A stretch of DNA of 64,000 nt from Blastocystis hominis. Taxonomy: Eukaryota; Sar; Bigyra; Opalinata; Blastocystidae. Location of the stretch: positions 62,001 to 126,000 of the forward strand of contig NW_013171849.1 in the NCBI RefSeq assembly GCF_000151665.1. Reading direction: 5' to 3'. The notes below the pieces were generated by a model that had not been told where the DNA came from, ran no database searches, and saw only the letters and a list, made by a program, of their open reading frames with translations. Of the stretch, positions 7,883 through 18,048 are shown piece by piece (positions within the stretch are counted from its first letter, which is position 1; the number at the start of each line of letters is the position of its first letter). Both the position numbers and the translations under genes were made by a program.

Positions 7883-10800
7883 ATGAGTTCACAACGCGTA
7901 GGATATACTATCAACCCTGAGACTGGAAAACAAATCAAAATCGGTGGGCCGACCTGGAAGCGATTGGCCGCCACGTACTACAGGGTCGGCGATACGTTCA
8001 CCGATCAGACCATGCCTGACTCGAGAGCCTATGTGTCGAACAAGATATTCGGGATGAAACTAGCAACACCGAAAAGACAAGTGACACATAGACGCGTCAG
8101 TGATCCCAAAGGTGAGCGCAGGTATCTCGTCGTGGGAAGCGAGGCGTGGAACGAGCGGTACCTCGAGTACGAGTGGAACGGCCATGAGTTCGGTGAGAAG
8201 CGACAACGTCACTTACCCGGTTACCTGAACACCGTGGAGAAGAGACGTGAAATGAGACGCAATAAGGCATTCGAACGCTTCGATCGCAAGGTCTCACAAG
8301 GACGATTGAGTGATGTGATCGATTCAACTCTCGGGTATGCACTCACGTACTATCACACCGTGCAAGGAGACATGTACAAGGAATGGGTGAAAGAGAAACG
8401 AACCAAGAAGGACTTCCGTCTCAACAACGATTTTGACAACAGGTTGTGGGTTCGACTACCGGGTGAGAAGAGTGATGAGGAAGTGGAACCGATCAATCTC
8501 ATATTCGATGAGACAAATGAATTCAATGAGGTCCTGAAGAAGTTCATCCTCAATGGTATGCGTGAATACAATCAGTGTTTCATCACCATCATGGGGTACA
8601 ACCTCATGTTGACACATGACGGAGATCCCAAGATCCTCAACCTCACCGATGATCGATTGGGACACCTCCGCATCGTTCGACGAGATCGCATCGATGAATG
8701 GATCGAGGAGTACCTGAAATGGTACCGAAACGGTGTAGAGGAACAGGAGACAGAGGGAAGTGGGTTCGTGTACCATGGTTGGATCGGCTTCCACATTGAG
8801 ATGTTCCCACTACGCACATTCGTGGGGTACAAGCAGCACACACCGTTCGTCATCGGACGCACAGCGCTCAACCCGGATTTCGATGACAACCGGTGCCTGC
8901 AGCGGTGTCTCATTCTGGCCAGTGAAGGTGGGCACAAGATCGTCGCGAATTGCAAGATTGGCGATGCAACCGTGTACAACAAGTGGTTGAAGCACCCTGA
9001 GAAGAACAAGGTGTTCGGAGTGACAATTCACGAGGTAGAGGAGGCGATGGGCATTCGCGACAACGCCCCATTCGATGCGAGTGAAGAGAAATTCGCCGCA
9101 TTGGAGGCATTGTTGAACGTATCACTCAACGTATTCGAGGTCACACTCTTGCCTGGATACACCGATAAGACGAAGGAACAATTCGACTTATTCACATGCG
9201 ATGTGGTGTACAAAGGTAAGGAGAAATCACGTTCCCCTCTCTCCCTCTGCATCTTGAACGACTTGAATCTACCTGAGGGCACTCCAAAGCACTTCTTGTA
9301 CATCAAGGACTTGAACGACTTCAAGCATCGTATGATGCGACGAAGTGATGCAAAGAATTGCCATACATCGAGAAACGCAAAGTGCAGGTTCTGCGACGAC
9401 TTCTTCGGGTCTCGCAAAGACGTTCATGCTCATGAAGTACAGGTGCACCGAGAACTCGTTGATGAAAGCGAGCAGTACGACTTGTCAACCAATGAGACTC
9501 GGTTACGATTCACCAACCAGCGATACGAAATGCCAGCACCGGTCGTCGTGTACGCTGACTTCGAGTCAGCAATTGACGACAAGAACAAACACAAGCCCAT
9601 CATGTTATCCTGTCTAGCCGTGTCTCGCATTCCAGCCATTGACAACCAACTGCGAGTCTTCCATGCACCACATGAGAGCGAAGAGGATCTTCGCCCTTTC
9701 ATGGACTATCTCACACAATTGCAGAGCAGAGTGAAAGAGTATCTCTTCGATGAATTACCACTCGAGAACTCTCCGAGTATCGAGAGGGACTTTCGTGCAA
9801 CAACCGTGTGTCCCTTCTGTCATGTGAAACTGGAGAACGACAAGGAGGGAGGAAGCTTCGCTTCCTCCGGGGCGAGCGATACTCGCCCCAAGGTGAGACA
9901 TCACGCACATGTGACAGGTGAATACACCACAGGGAATGGAGGGATATGCAACTTCAAAGCTGGGCAGTACATCTGCACCTGTTGTACCAAGTGCAATCTC
10001 CAACTCTCGTTCAACAAGAAGAACTATCGTCTACCCGTATACTTCCACAATGGATCGCACTACGACTTCACATTCATCATGAAACTCATCGCAGCTCATT
10101 CAACCTCTAGTGACTCCTTGGATGTCATTCCAACCACTGAAGACAAGGAGATGCAGATCGAATACAATGGTATTCAATTCAAGGACTCGTTGAAGCTCAT
10201 CAGCAGTCCTCTCAGATCCATTGTCGCACAGACACTCGGTGGGAACCTCGATTTGTACGTGCACACCAAGCAACAACTACGCAAGTACTGTGAATCACGA
10301 GGTAAGCAATGGAATGACGAGTACATCGATCTGTTGACACGGAAAGAACCCATGTTCTACAGTCTCATCAAATCGTACGACACATTGAACAATACCACCA
10401 TTCCTTCTCGTGAACAATGCATTGATGATATGAAGGGAGAAATGATGCCCCAAGACGAATATGATCACATGGTGAAGCTGTGGAAGACCTTCGATATCAA
10501 GACATGGGGTGAGTACTACGAGTTGTACAATGTACTCGATGTAACTCTCATGGCTGATGCATTCGAGCACTTCCGCGTTACCACACTGAATGCATTCGGT
10601 GTTGATCCCATGCACTACATCACAGCACCACAAATGGCCTATTCGCTCTTCTTAAAGGTCACAATGGAGGGCGATCATAGCGAGAGTAGCCTCATGACCC
10701 TCGCAAGGAAATGGGCTCAGTACATCATGCGCATTAGCGCGAATGAGGGACTTGAGGAGAAACAACTCGTGAAAGTGTTCTTGAACCGCATGGGTGAGTT

Positions 10801-12397
10801 CTATGAGAGCAAGGGCATTCGATTGATGGAGACGAGTGAGATCGACGACTTCATGCGTCTACTCAAAAACCTTCGAGGAGGCATCACACAGATCGTGAAA
10901 AGGCATGCCAAAGTCAACCTTGGGGGAAGCGTTGCTTCCCCGGGCAACGAAGTTGCCCCCATTGACAGCACCGCCAACAACGGAGAGCAATCATCCATCT
11001 ACTACCTCGACGCCAACAACCTGTATGGAGGAGCAATGCACAGAATGATGCCTTATGAAATAGTGGGTGTACCCGAGCGACGAGAAGTAATGGAAAGGAT
11101 CAACCGTGATCCGAATGAATGGGTGCAATCACTCAATACGTTCGGCAAGTATGGGTTCTTCATCGAGTGCGACATCGAGGCACCAGTGGAACTCCACGAC
11201 AAGTTCAATGACTTGCCATTCTTCCCCGTACAGAAGGCAGGTATGTACTCCGATGGAATCAAGAAGTACGCAGCGAAGAACGATATTGTGGACAAGGTCA
11301 AAGAGGTGAATACACCGAAACTCATCTGCGATCTTGTACCTCGACGCAAATATCTCGTACACTACTCTCTGCTGCAATTGGGTCTTCAACAGGGTTATCA
11401 CGTCACGCACATCCACCGCATCATCCGTTTCAAACAAGCACCCTTCATCTTCGAATACGTCAATATGCTCAGTGAAAAACGAGCCAAATCAAAAACCACC
11501 GTAGAAAAGAACCTGTACAAATTATTAGCAAACTCCACCTATGGCAAATTCGTTGAGACTGGACTGAAGCGAATGAAGGTGAAGTTCGCCAACACGTGGA
11601 ATGAACGTGAGGCTATCATCCAGAAGCATGGATACGACATGATTGCTGGAACCACCATGTATTCCGAGAATCTGATCGGCATCAAGCTGAACACACCGGT
11701 GCGCAAGGTAGAGAAACCATTCTTCATCGGGTTTGCCATTCTCGACATGTCCAAGCACATCATCTACGATTTCTATTACAATGTGCTCAAGACGACATTC
11801 GATAACGTGGAGCTGTTGGGACAGGACACAGATTCGCTCATCGTACAGTTGAACGATCGTGGTAACATCGTCCACAAGATGTGCGACATGTACAAGTCGT
11901 TTGACTTTTCTGAGTTGGATAATACGAGCTACTTCTACGGAGAACTCGTAAAATACTACGAGCATGAAGTGGACAAGAGAAAGTTCCCTTCATTGGAATC
12001 ATTCCTCAACTTCAACAAGAAGTTGCCGGGACCCATATTCAAGGATGAGCATAACGGGCATCGCATCACTGAATTCGTGGGTCTTAGACCAAAGATGTAC
12101 TGTTTGATTGACGAGAAGCATGTAGTGCATAACGCAGCGAAGGGAGTTCCTCGCAATGTGGTGATTGATGGAGAGAGGATGAGCGTGAAGAACATCGAGC
12201 TGTACAAGCGCGTCCTTGAGGCAGAGAAGAAGGAAGATGCAGTGATCGAAGGTACTTTCAAGCGTATCAACAACCAGGCCTTCAATATCAGCACGAAAGA
12301 ACAAACCAAGACACTCATGACTTGCACGGACAACAAGAGATGGATCTTGGACGACAATGTGCATACACTGGCATTCGGGCATTATAGACTGAAGTAA
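7883..12397 (+). CDS. Protein-primed family B DNA polymerase (Polinton pPolB)
   Basis: 1504 residues; start after TTATATAA. In order: two NPxTGR-like modules (about 8-110); a region with CLQRCL typical of long Polinton polymerases; a C2H2-like finger from C501 and C504; exonuclease motif I (DFE, D559) followed by exonuclease II and III (FHNGSHYDF, YNVLDVTL); a Cys/His cluster with the HHAH-x-TG signature; polymerase motif A (YLDANNLYGG, D1043), motif B (NSTYGKF, N1217) and motif C (DTDS, D1315/D1317); and the GLRPKMY thumb motif. All catalytic residues are present, so the enzyme looks active. It replicates the element from a protein primer. Two in-frame hairpin insertions (about residues 656-669 and 1014-1026) fall in loops between conserved blocks. 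Confidence 0.97.
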   Translation: MSSQRVGYTINPETGKQIKIGGPTWKRLAATYYRVGDTFTDQTMPDSRAYVSNKIFGMKLATPKRQVTHRRVSDPKGERRYLVVGSEAWNERYLEYEWNGHEFGEKRQRHLPGYLNTVEKRREMRRNKAFERFDRKVSQGRLSDVIDSTLGYALTYYHTVQGDMYKEWVKEKRTKKDFRLNNDFDNRLWVRLPGEKSDEEVEPINLIFDETNEFNEVLKKFILNGMREYNQCFITIMGYNLMLTHDGDPKILNLTDDRLGHLRIVRRDRIDEWIEEYLKWYRNGVEEQETEGSGFVYHGWIGFHIEMFPLRTFVGYKQHTPFVIGRTALNPDFDDNRCLQRCLILASEGGHKIVANCKIGDATVYNKWLKHPEKNKVFGVTIHEVEEAMGIRDNAPFDASEEKFAALEALLNVSLNVFEVTLLPGYTDKTKEQFDLFTCDVVYKGKEKSRSPLSLCILNDLNLPEGTPKHFLYIKDLNDFKHRMMRRSDAKNCHTSRNAKCRFCDDFFGSRKDVHAHEVQVHRELVDESEQYDLSTNETRLRFTNQRYEMPAPVVVYADFESAIDDKNKHKPIMLSCLAVSRIPAIDNQLRVFHAPHESEEDLRPFMDYLTQLQSRVKEYLFDELPLENSPSIERDFRATTVCPFCHVKLENDKEGGSFASSGASDTRPKVRHHAHVTGEYTTGNGGICNFKAGQYICTCCTKCNLQLSFNKKNYRLPVYFHNGSHYDFTFIMKLIAAHSTSSDSLDVIPTTEDKEMQIEYNGIQFKDSLKLISSPLRSIVAQTLGGNLDLYVHTKQQLRKYCESRGKQWNDEYIDLLTRKEPMFYSLIKSYDTLNNTTIPSREQCIDDMKGEMMPQDEYDHMVKLWKTFDIKTWGEYYELYNVLDVTLMADAFEHFRVTTLNAFGVDPMHYITAPQMAYSLFLKVTMEGDHSESSLMTLARKWAQYIMRISANEGLEEKQLVKVFLNRMGEFYESKGIRLMETSEIDDFMRLLKNLRGGITQIVKRHAKVNLGGSVASPGNEVAPIDSTANNGEQSSIYYLDANNLYGGAMHRMMPYEIVGVPERREVMERINRDPNEWVQSLNTFGKYGFFIECDIEAPVELHDKFNDLPFFPVQKAGMYSDGIKKYAAKNDIVDKVKEVNTPKLICDLVPRRKYLVHYSLLQLGLQQGYHVTHIHRIIRFKQAPFIFEYVNMLSEKRAKSKTTVEKNLYKLLANSTYGKFVETGLKRMKVKFANTWNEREAIIQKHGYDMIAGTTMYSENLIGIKLNTPVRKVEKPFFIGFAILDMSKHIIYDFYYNVLKTTFDNVELLGQDTDSLIVQLNDRGNIVHKMCDMYKSFDFSELDNTSYFYGELVKYYEHEVDKRKFPSLESFLNFNKKLPGPIFKDEHNGHRITEFVGLRPKMYCLIDEKHVVHNAAKGVPRNVVIDGERMSVKNIELYKRVLEAEKKEDAVIEGTFKRINNQAFNISTKEQTKTLMTCTDNKRWILDDNVHTLAFGHYRLK
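9848..9889. repeat. Double-hairpin element 9, in frame inside the polymerase gene
   Basis: 9848-9868 is GGAGGAAGC-TTC-GCTTCCTCC and 9869-9889 is GGGGCGAG-CGATA-CTCGCCCC. It encodes GGSFASSGASDTRP between a CxxC pair and the HxH of the polymerase zinc-binding region. Confidence 0.9.
10923..10958. repeat. Double-hairpin element 10, in frame inside the polymerase gene
   Basis: 10923-10941 is GGGGAAGC-GTT-GCTTCCCC and 10942-10958 is GGGCAAC-GAA-GTTGCCC. It encodes GGSVASPGNEVAP shortly before polymerase motif A. Confidence 0.92.
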
Positions 12398-12489
12398 AGG
12401 AAGCAATCTTTCACTTTGGACAACCATGCATACCATGGCCTACAATGGAAGTCAGGTTAACATTGCAGGAATTGGCCGAAATTGGCAGC

Positions 12490-12756
12490 CATGGGTTTCC
12501 GCGCGTTTCTTGTTATGGACATCGAGGTGAGCAGGTAGACAATGGCAGAAAATGGCAGGAAATGGCAGAAAAAAAGTTCACCGCGGTTATTTGGTAGGAA
12601 ATGGATTTTCGCGTGTTTTACGCCATGGCTATCGAGGTGGTCAGGAAGACAATGGCAAAAATGGCAAAAAATGGTCGAAAATGGTCGAAAATTGATTTCC
12701 GCGGTTATTTGGTAGGAAATGGATTTCCGCGTGTTTTACGCCATTCCCCTACTACT
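12490..12756. repeat. Right terminal region: about 118-bp tandem repeats and proposed element end
   Basis: Copy 1 (about 12490-12600), copy 2 (about 12602-12719) and a truncated copy 3 (12720-12756) share GTTTTACGCCAT, ATCGAGGT, an AATGGCA-rich stretch and CGGTTATTTGGTAGGAAATG. After copy 3 comes CCCCTACTACT and then A+T-rich host-like DNA. Polinton termini conventionally begin AGT and end ACT, so the end is put at 12756. The matching left inverted repeat is outside the window. Confidence 0.7.
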
Positions 12757-13620
12757 ATAATAGTAATGGTAAATATAGTCTATAATCATAAATATATTTA
12801 TTGAAAGAAGAGTATGAAGCTTTGTTGAATCTTATCAAATAATAAGGATATATAAAGGGATTTGTATCGTATAGTAAAAATAATCAATTTCGATGCAGAT
12901 ATAATATATGTGAGAAATGTTATATTGGATATAGGATTATGAAAATTAGTATTATTATGTGTGTATATGAATAGTATCGTATATTTGATATTAGTGATTT
13001 TAAAAACAATGGAATATGTTGAAATGAAAATCAAAGCAATTATCATACTAATATTAAAATTGGAAAGTGAAAATAATAATAGTAATAAATGTGATTTTGA
13101 TTTTCTCAAAAGTATGAACATATTTTAACCCAGGAAAAGTATTTACCAACTGTAAAACAAAAAAACTATAATATATCAACGCAGGTATGAAAAACATGAA
13201 TTTTAAGATAGAACGAAAATATATAAATTGTAAGTCTAATATAGTGCGTATTTCATTACACATAATAAATCACTAAATACTTACATCATAAATCGAAAAT
13301 AATATTGCTTGTGTAGGGGATATGCTACGATGACTATAAATAAAAGCAGGAAAAAGGATATATATGCTTCATTTTTATCGCATCTACTCATTCTAGATAA
13401 TATCTATATTATGGACATTTTGAGGTAGTTGTCAGAATACACGAAATAACAAATTATTATATATTCTATTTATATTTCCAGTAAATAATAATTCTATATA
13501 TATATATATATAATGATAAATGGTTATTTTCTAATTCTGAATTACCTCTATTTTCTTTTTCTATTATCAGAAATATATAGTTTGCAAACCAATCAGAAAG
13601 GAATTGCTTTGAGTCAATAT
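12757..13620. other. A+T-rich flank without supported gene
   Basis: Very A+T-rich sequence with short runs of TATATA. The open frames here are low-complexity Ile/Phe/Asn strings. Upstream exons of the next gene may lie near 13560-13623, where an open stretch precedes a good 5' splice site. Confidence 0.6.
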
Positions 13621-13653
13621 CAAGTAAGCATTCATTCAATACCTTAATTTCAG

Positions 13654-14798
13654 AAAAATGAAGACAAAGAATATATAATGCTCAATTATAGAGACATGGC
13701 ACATCGATATATAATAAGAGATAATAGTTATAATAATATAAATCATAAGTATATTCAAAGCCAGACAGATAATAATAATTATAAGAATGCAAAACATGAT
13801 CAAGTTTATCAAGAAAGGTATGTAGAGTATCAATTCGGAGTAGGAGGGTTAGCTAATAAAATCTTTGGGCTTGTTTCGAGCTATATTATAGCTGCTTTGT
13901 TGAATGCCACATTTATATGTATTCATTTATAATAATTTGCATAATAGTACCATTCAATGACACAAGAAAACTATTTACAATTACTGGACTAAACGATAAA
14001 CCAGTCTTGTATGAACGACCAAGTAATTTAGGAAAGCCATATTACTTTGAACAGTTCAATCTCTGTTTTACTGGAAATTCGGATGCTGTTAAAAACATGA
14101 AAGTATATGATGTACCTGCAGTATTTACTAAACCTTATATCATAATTATAACTAACTGTCCATTGTTTGCGTGGCTTCCATATAATAATAACACGTACCA
14201 AGCTCTTATACAACTTGTTTTTTTGGAAAACAGACCCTATGAATCCGCTCATCCATCTGTCCATGGATATTATGCACTATCTTATGTCATGATAAATCAT
14301 TTCATTTTTATAGATTATTTTATGGAAAGAGTTCATAAAAGAAGGAAAATACTACAAAATGAGAATTGTATAAGTTTTCATATGAGAATGGGTGATAAGA
14401 AATCAGATTTCAAAGAAACAAGATCATTTATATATGAAAGTGATTTACTGTCATTTATTAATTGCCCAGTTGTAAATGAACACCCAAGTGCTCCAATATT
14501 CGTTTCTTCAGACTCGAGTTATGCTAAAGAAGTAATAATGAATAATACACAAAATCATCGAGTTATTACTTATAACCAGAAAGCCATTCATTCTGGCACT
14601 TTTTCTTTTGGAAAAGGCTTTAATTCGACTGTTAATACATTTCTGGATTTAGTGACATTAGGATCATGCAAAGAATTTGTAGGAACATATGCGAGTACAT
14701 TTTCTATCCTTGCAGCATCTTTTACCGGAAAAGTGCCATATTTAGTCACACGTAATTCCACATGTTTCAAACCCACTGATTACTTCTATTTATTATAA
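13654..14798 (+). CDS. Fucosyltransferase-like glycosyltransferase (GT-B fold)
   Basis: Two exons are clear, 13654-13918 and 13948-14798, joined by a 29-nt intron (13919-13947) that restores frame (NATFI|LPFND). A 30-nt intron at 13624-13653 points to an earlier exon, so the start is unknown. The protein shows GVGGLANKIFGLVSSYI, the N-terminal GG-L-(G/A)-N motif, and FHMRMGDKKSD, equivalent to the HxRxGD donor-binding motif of GDP-fucose-using enzymes. The likely role is transfer of a sugar, perhaps fucose, in the Golgi. There is no obvious damage. Donor and acceptor cannot be read from sequence. Confidence 0.72.
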
Positions 14799-16356
14799 AT
14801 GGCTTTCTGTTTTTGTTTACTAGCAAATTAATTAGTTATTATTGCTGTATAAGTATTATAAATATTCATAGAAGTAATGTGCTTTTTTAGTATAATTGAT
14901 TCTCATAATACAGGCAACAAATAACCATCTATTAGAAAATGCAAACAGTATTTTCTATTTCTTATTATTTACAATGAGGAATAGTATGCTTGTAAACCAT
15001 CATTATATGATCTACATAAAATGTAAATGAACTGGTTTTTATAGTGTAATATAACGGTTTTTTCGAAAACAACAGTACAACCATCATATTGGTTCCATAT
15101 TTATATAATAATAGTATAACACGATAATACAATATACATCATTAACAACACAAAAATCATAATTCGAAAGTAATACATCTGATTGAATTGTACATTTGAA
15201 TAATACTTTACTTAAATTACTCTATGACACTAGCAAAGGATAAGCCTGATTGCAATTAGAGAATGGCTATTAGTATATCCAATAGCTATAACATAATTAC
15301 TCTATATATCATTTTCACAACTCATATTATAAAGCAAACAATGTATATTATCGCATTAACTAGTTATGATAATTAATAATTGAGGTAATAGAATTGTTGC
15401 TTATATTCAATTGTTGACTCCTTCTCTATTATACTATATTTTAAAAAGAAATTAAGCGCAGCCACAGGAAAATGTAAATTGCTGTTGTAAAGTGTTTTCT
15501 AACGCAATATTATTATCATTACTATTTTTTCCTGTGATTAACTCAAATCCATTAATTATATTATTCAAATAGTATTTCAACAGGACTGTCTTAAAATCAT
15601 AAGAAAAAGAAATGAGGTAGTCTTATACAAAAACTTACCCATTTTAATAATATGGATGATATTTCGGAATGATTTTCAAATAGTGACTGTAGGTTCCTTA
15701 ATCTTGATGGAAACTAGTCTAAAATGGGAAAATTCCTATTATATGATTAATATCGTAAATAATAATTCGTTTTAAATGGAATGATTGTTCTGGCAGATAA
15801 AAACTATTATTGACCATTTGCAAGTACAATTTGAATATCAAAAATACTTACTCATCATTATATCCAAAGATCATTTGATCGAATGTAATTAGGAAAAAAA
15901 TTATCTTAGATTCTTTCTTATTTTAAACTATTGTTGCCATGACTTATCATATTCATACATTACATTTTGGATTTTGGATACAGCGTACATTCTTATTTTT
16001 GCAAATACAAATATAGTACTCTCAGTATTTTGACTTAAGAGAGTTAATATAATATTATATGTTCTCATAAACGTCTATTTTGTATATTTCCAATGAAAGA
16101 AATAACCTCCTTATCGTTTTTATGTGTATTCCTTATTATAATACCTATAAAGACCTTATAGCAAAACGATTATTGTAAAAATGACTATTAATTATTATTC
16201 CAGGAAAAATATCTTAGGCATAGTACTTACAATATGCTCTTATGTATGATAATTCATTTCATAAAGTGACATAATATATAATATTCTGTAAAATAAACGC
16301 TACTTATTTCTTATTTTTTTTGTTTTTCTTAATTACCAACAAACAATGCCAAACCT
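14799..16356. other. A+T-rich intergenic region, no gene seen
   Basis: Both strands are interrupted by frequent stops. Only homopolymer and TA-rich stretches are visible, with no recognisable gene remnant. Confidence 0.6.
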
Positions 16357-17686
16357 CTAGCTTTGTGGTACCCATTCTTCATCTACTGGACGAGATACAA
16401 ATTTATAGTTTATAGGTGTATACGAAATATTGGTGGTTTTGTAATATCTATTTTCGATCTTTATTTGATATGTATTTTGTATGCTGATTAAATAGTTGTT
16501 TAGAATCTTCGTACAAAACTTTTCATTGTTTCCTCGTTCTTGGCGTAATGCTGGTAGTGCCTGGTATTTTGCATCCATTGATTTGATAGTGCCAATATTG
16601 TTCACCAATGCTGATAGAACAGCTTGGTCTTGCCTATGATTTGTCATATTCGATCCTCGTGGAGATATGCACCTCTGTGTATAAGCACATTGTTGATATG
16701 GTATTATCACTCTGTTTATGACAGTTTTATTGGACCAATCAGTAATCAAATGACCTCCACAACCCATTCTCCATTTTGGATCATATGAATCAATAAAATG
16801 GTTTTGCTCTAAAAACTTGATCGTAGTAATATGTGTCCATTTTCCTGCACCACCACCAGATACAGGAGAATAGATTCCTTCAAGACGAGCATTTGTCACT
16901 TCTCTGCTGATTCCATCTCGGATAAGACTTCCTCCATCAATCCAAAATGTTATTGCTTTCCACGAAAACAAAGCATCCATGTAGGACACCACTTTCCAAG
17001 TATAACCACCACGCTGATCCTTGTTCTCAAACAGATTCATCCATTTGGGAAAAGAACTCCAATTGAATTTGCGATATGCGATAAACCCAGTGGATTTCAT
17101 TTTCTTTTGAATCTCATGAATTGTTTCGAAATGAGCAAACAACTTCTCCTTCAATTCAGGTGATAAACCTAAATCAATATACATATATGAGGCATATGGA
17201 TCTGCCAAAACCATAGAATAAAGACAATTAAAGGAACCATAACCATGATTATCTGATGCACCTGTCATCATCAATACATCTGAAGTGTGTAAATGATAGG
17301 TAGGAATATCTCCAGTTAGAAGAAATGGTAATGATTTATTGGCAATTCCATAGTTCTCGTAGTGTGTTGAAACGTCTGATACTAATTGATTGAAAGGAAC
17401 AGGATACTCAATATCGTCATAGTCATATTCTATACAATCATAAGAATGGCAATGCACTACGATTTTTGGAACAGCATCCAAATCTTGGCAGCTTTACAGG
17501 GTAGGAAACAACATCATTTACTACAAACAGTGTTTGTACTGTCGAGCCATTTACTTCTTTTGCTTCTTGACTTTGTCTTATAATGGAAAGTATGTACATA
17601 TATACAAAGAATGAGCAGAAGGAAAGTGCATAAAATATAATATTCATGCTACCTTCTTGTAAAAAAGAATTTGAACTATTTAACAT
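16357..17686 (-). CDS. Type II membrane glycosyltransferase-like protein
   Basis: Proposed exons on the minus strand are 17529-17686 and 16357-17491, split by a 37-nt intron (17492-17528) that joins the frames (430 residues). An N-terminal membrane anchor (about residues 15-38) is followed by a luminal domain. Residues reading YTWKVVSYMDAL ... ITFWIDGGSLIRDG match the pattern Y-x-WK...lW-(I/L)-D-x-G seen in DUF1647-like and related nucleotide-sugar transferases. Cysteines in CGGH and CAYTQRC may form disulfides. The intron ends in AAG, unusual beside the TAG ends elsewhere, so the junction is less sure than the two coding blocks. Confidence 0.68.
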
Positions 17687-18048
17687 ATCTTGTTATGATC
17701 TATAATGCCATTTGATGTTATGCTATGAATGCATAATACTTTATGCATTTGATTCATTCTAGGCTTGTACTATTTGGGCATTTGTAAGTATGACTAACAA
17801 CCAAAATATCGTTTTAGTAAAATAGTATTGAGTCATATTACTTGTACATTATCATACGAATGAGTAAGATACAAAGATGAAACTAGTTGTTGGCATTTAC
17901 TTGTACAGCGAAAACTATTCGTAAGCAAATGTTACAGAACAATTTCCATATTATTCTAAATTAGTCTTGTTATTATTATTATTACGTTAGTATCAGCAAA
18001 TACAATAAAGTACTATAATGATGTGCTGTCGTATGGATTTCCTTTTTT
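17687..18048. other. A+T-rich intergenic region, no gene seen
   Basis: No supported ORF. It separates the divergent glycosyltransferase gene from the next plus-strand transcription unit. Confidence 0.5.

Larger units (their letters stand above)
1..12756. mobile_element. Polinton/Maverick-type integrated element, right-hand part
   Basis: The hallmark set seen is a packaging ATPase, candidate capsid protein, retrovirus-like DDE integrase and protein-primed family B polymerase; integrase plus protein-primed polymerase plus capsid module defines Polintons (established knowledge). The left end lies outside the window, so a maturation protease and penton protein may be missing only for that reason. 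Genes lack short introns and most start in a TAAATG context. Base composition changes sharply near 12.76 kb, from balanced to very A+T-rich. The right terminus is proposed at ACTACT (12751-12756), after tandem repeats. No obvious broken gene was seen, so the copy could be young or still functional. Confidence 0.88.

Noticed and set aside
955-10958. Reading the hairpins as a CRISPR array or as plain transcription terminators
   Set aside because: There is no regular spacing or spacer structure, and several hairpins lie in frame within genes, so termination cannot be their general role.
12798-13121. 107-residue hydrophobic ORF on the minus strand
   Set aside because: Low-complexity Ile/Phe/Ser string expected from A+T-rich noncoding DNA; no start context or similarity.
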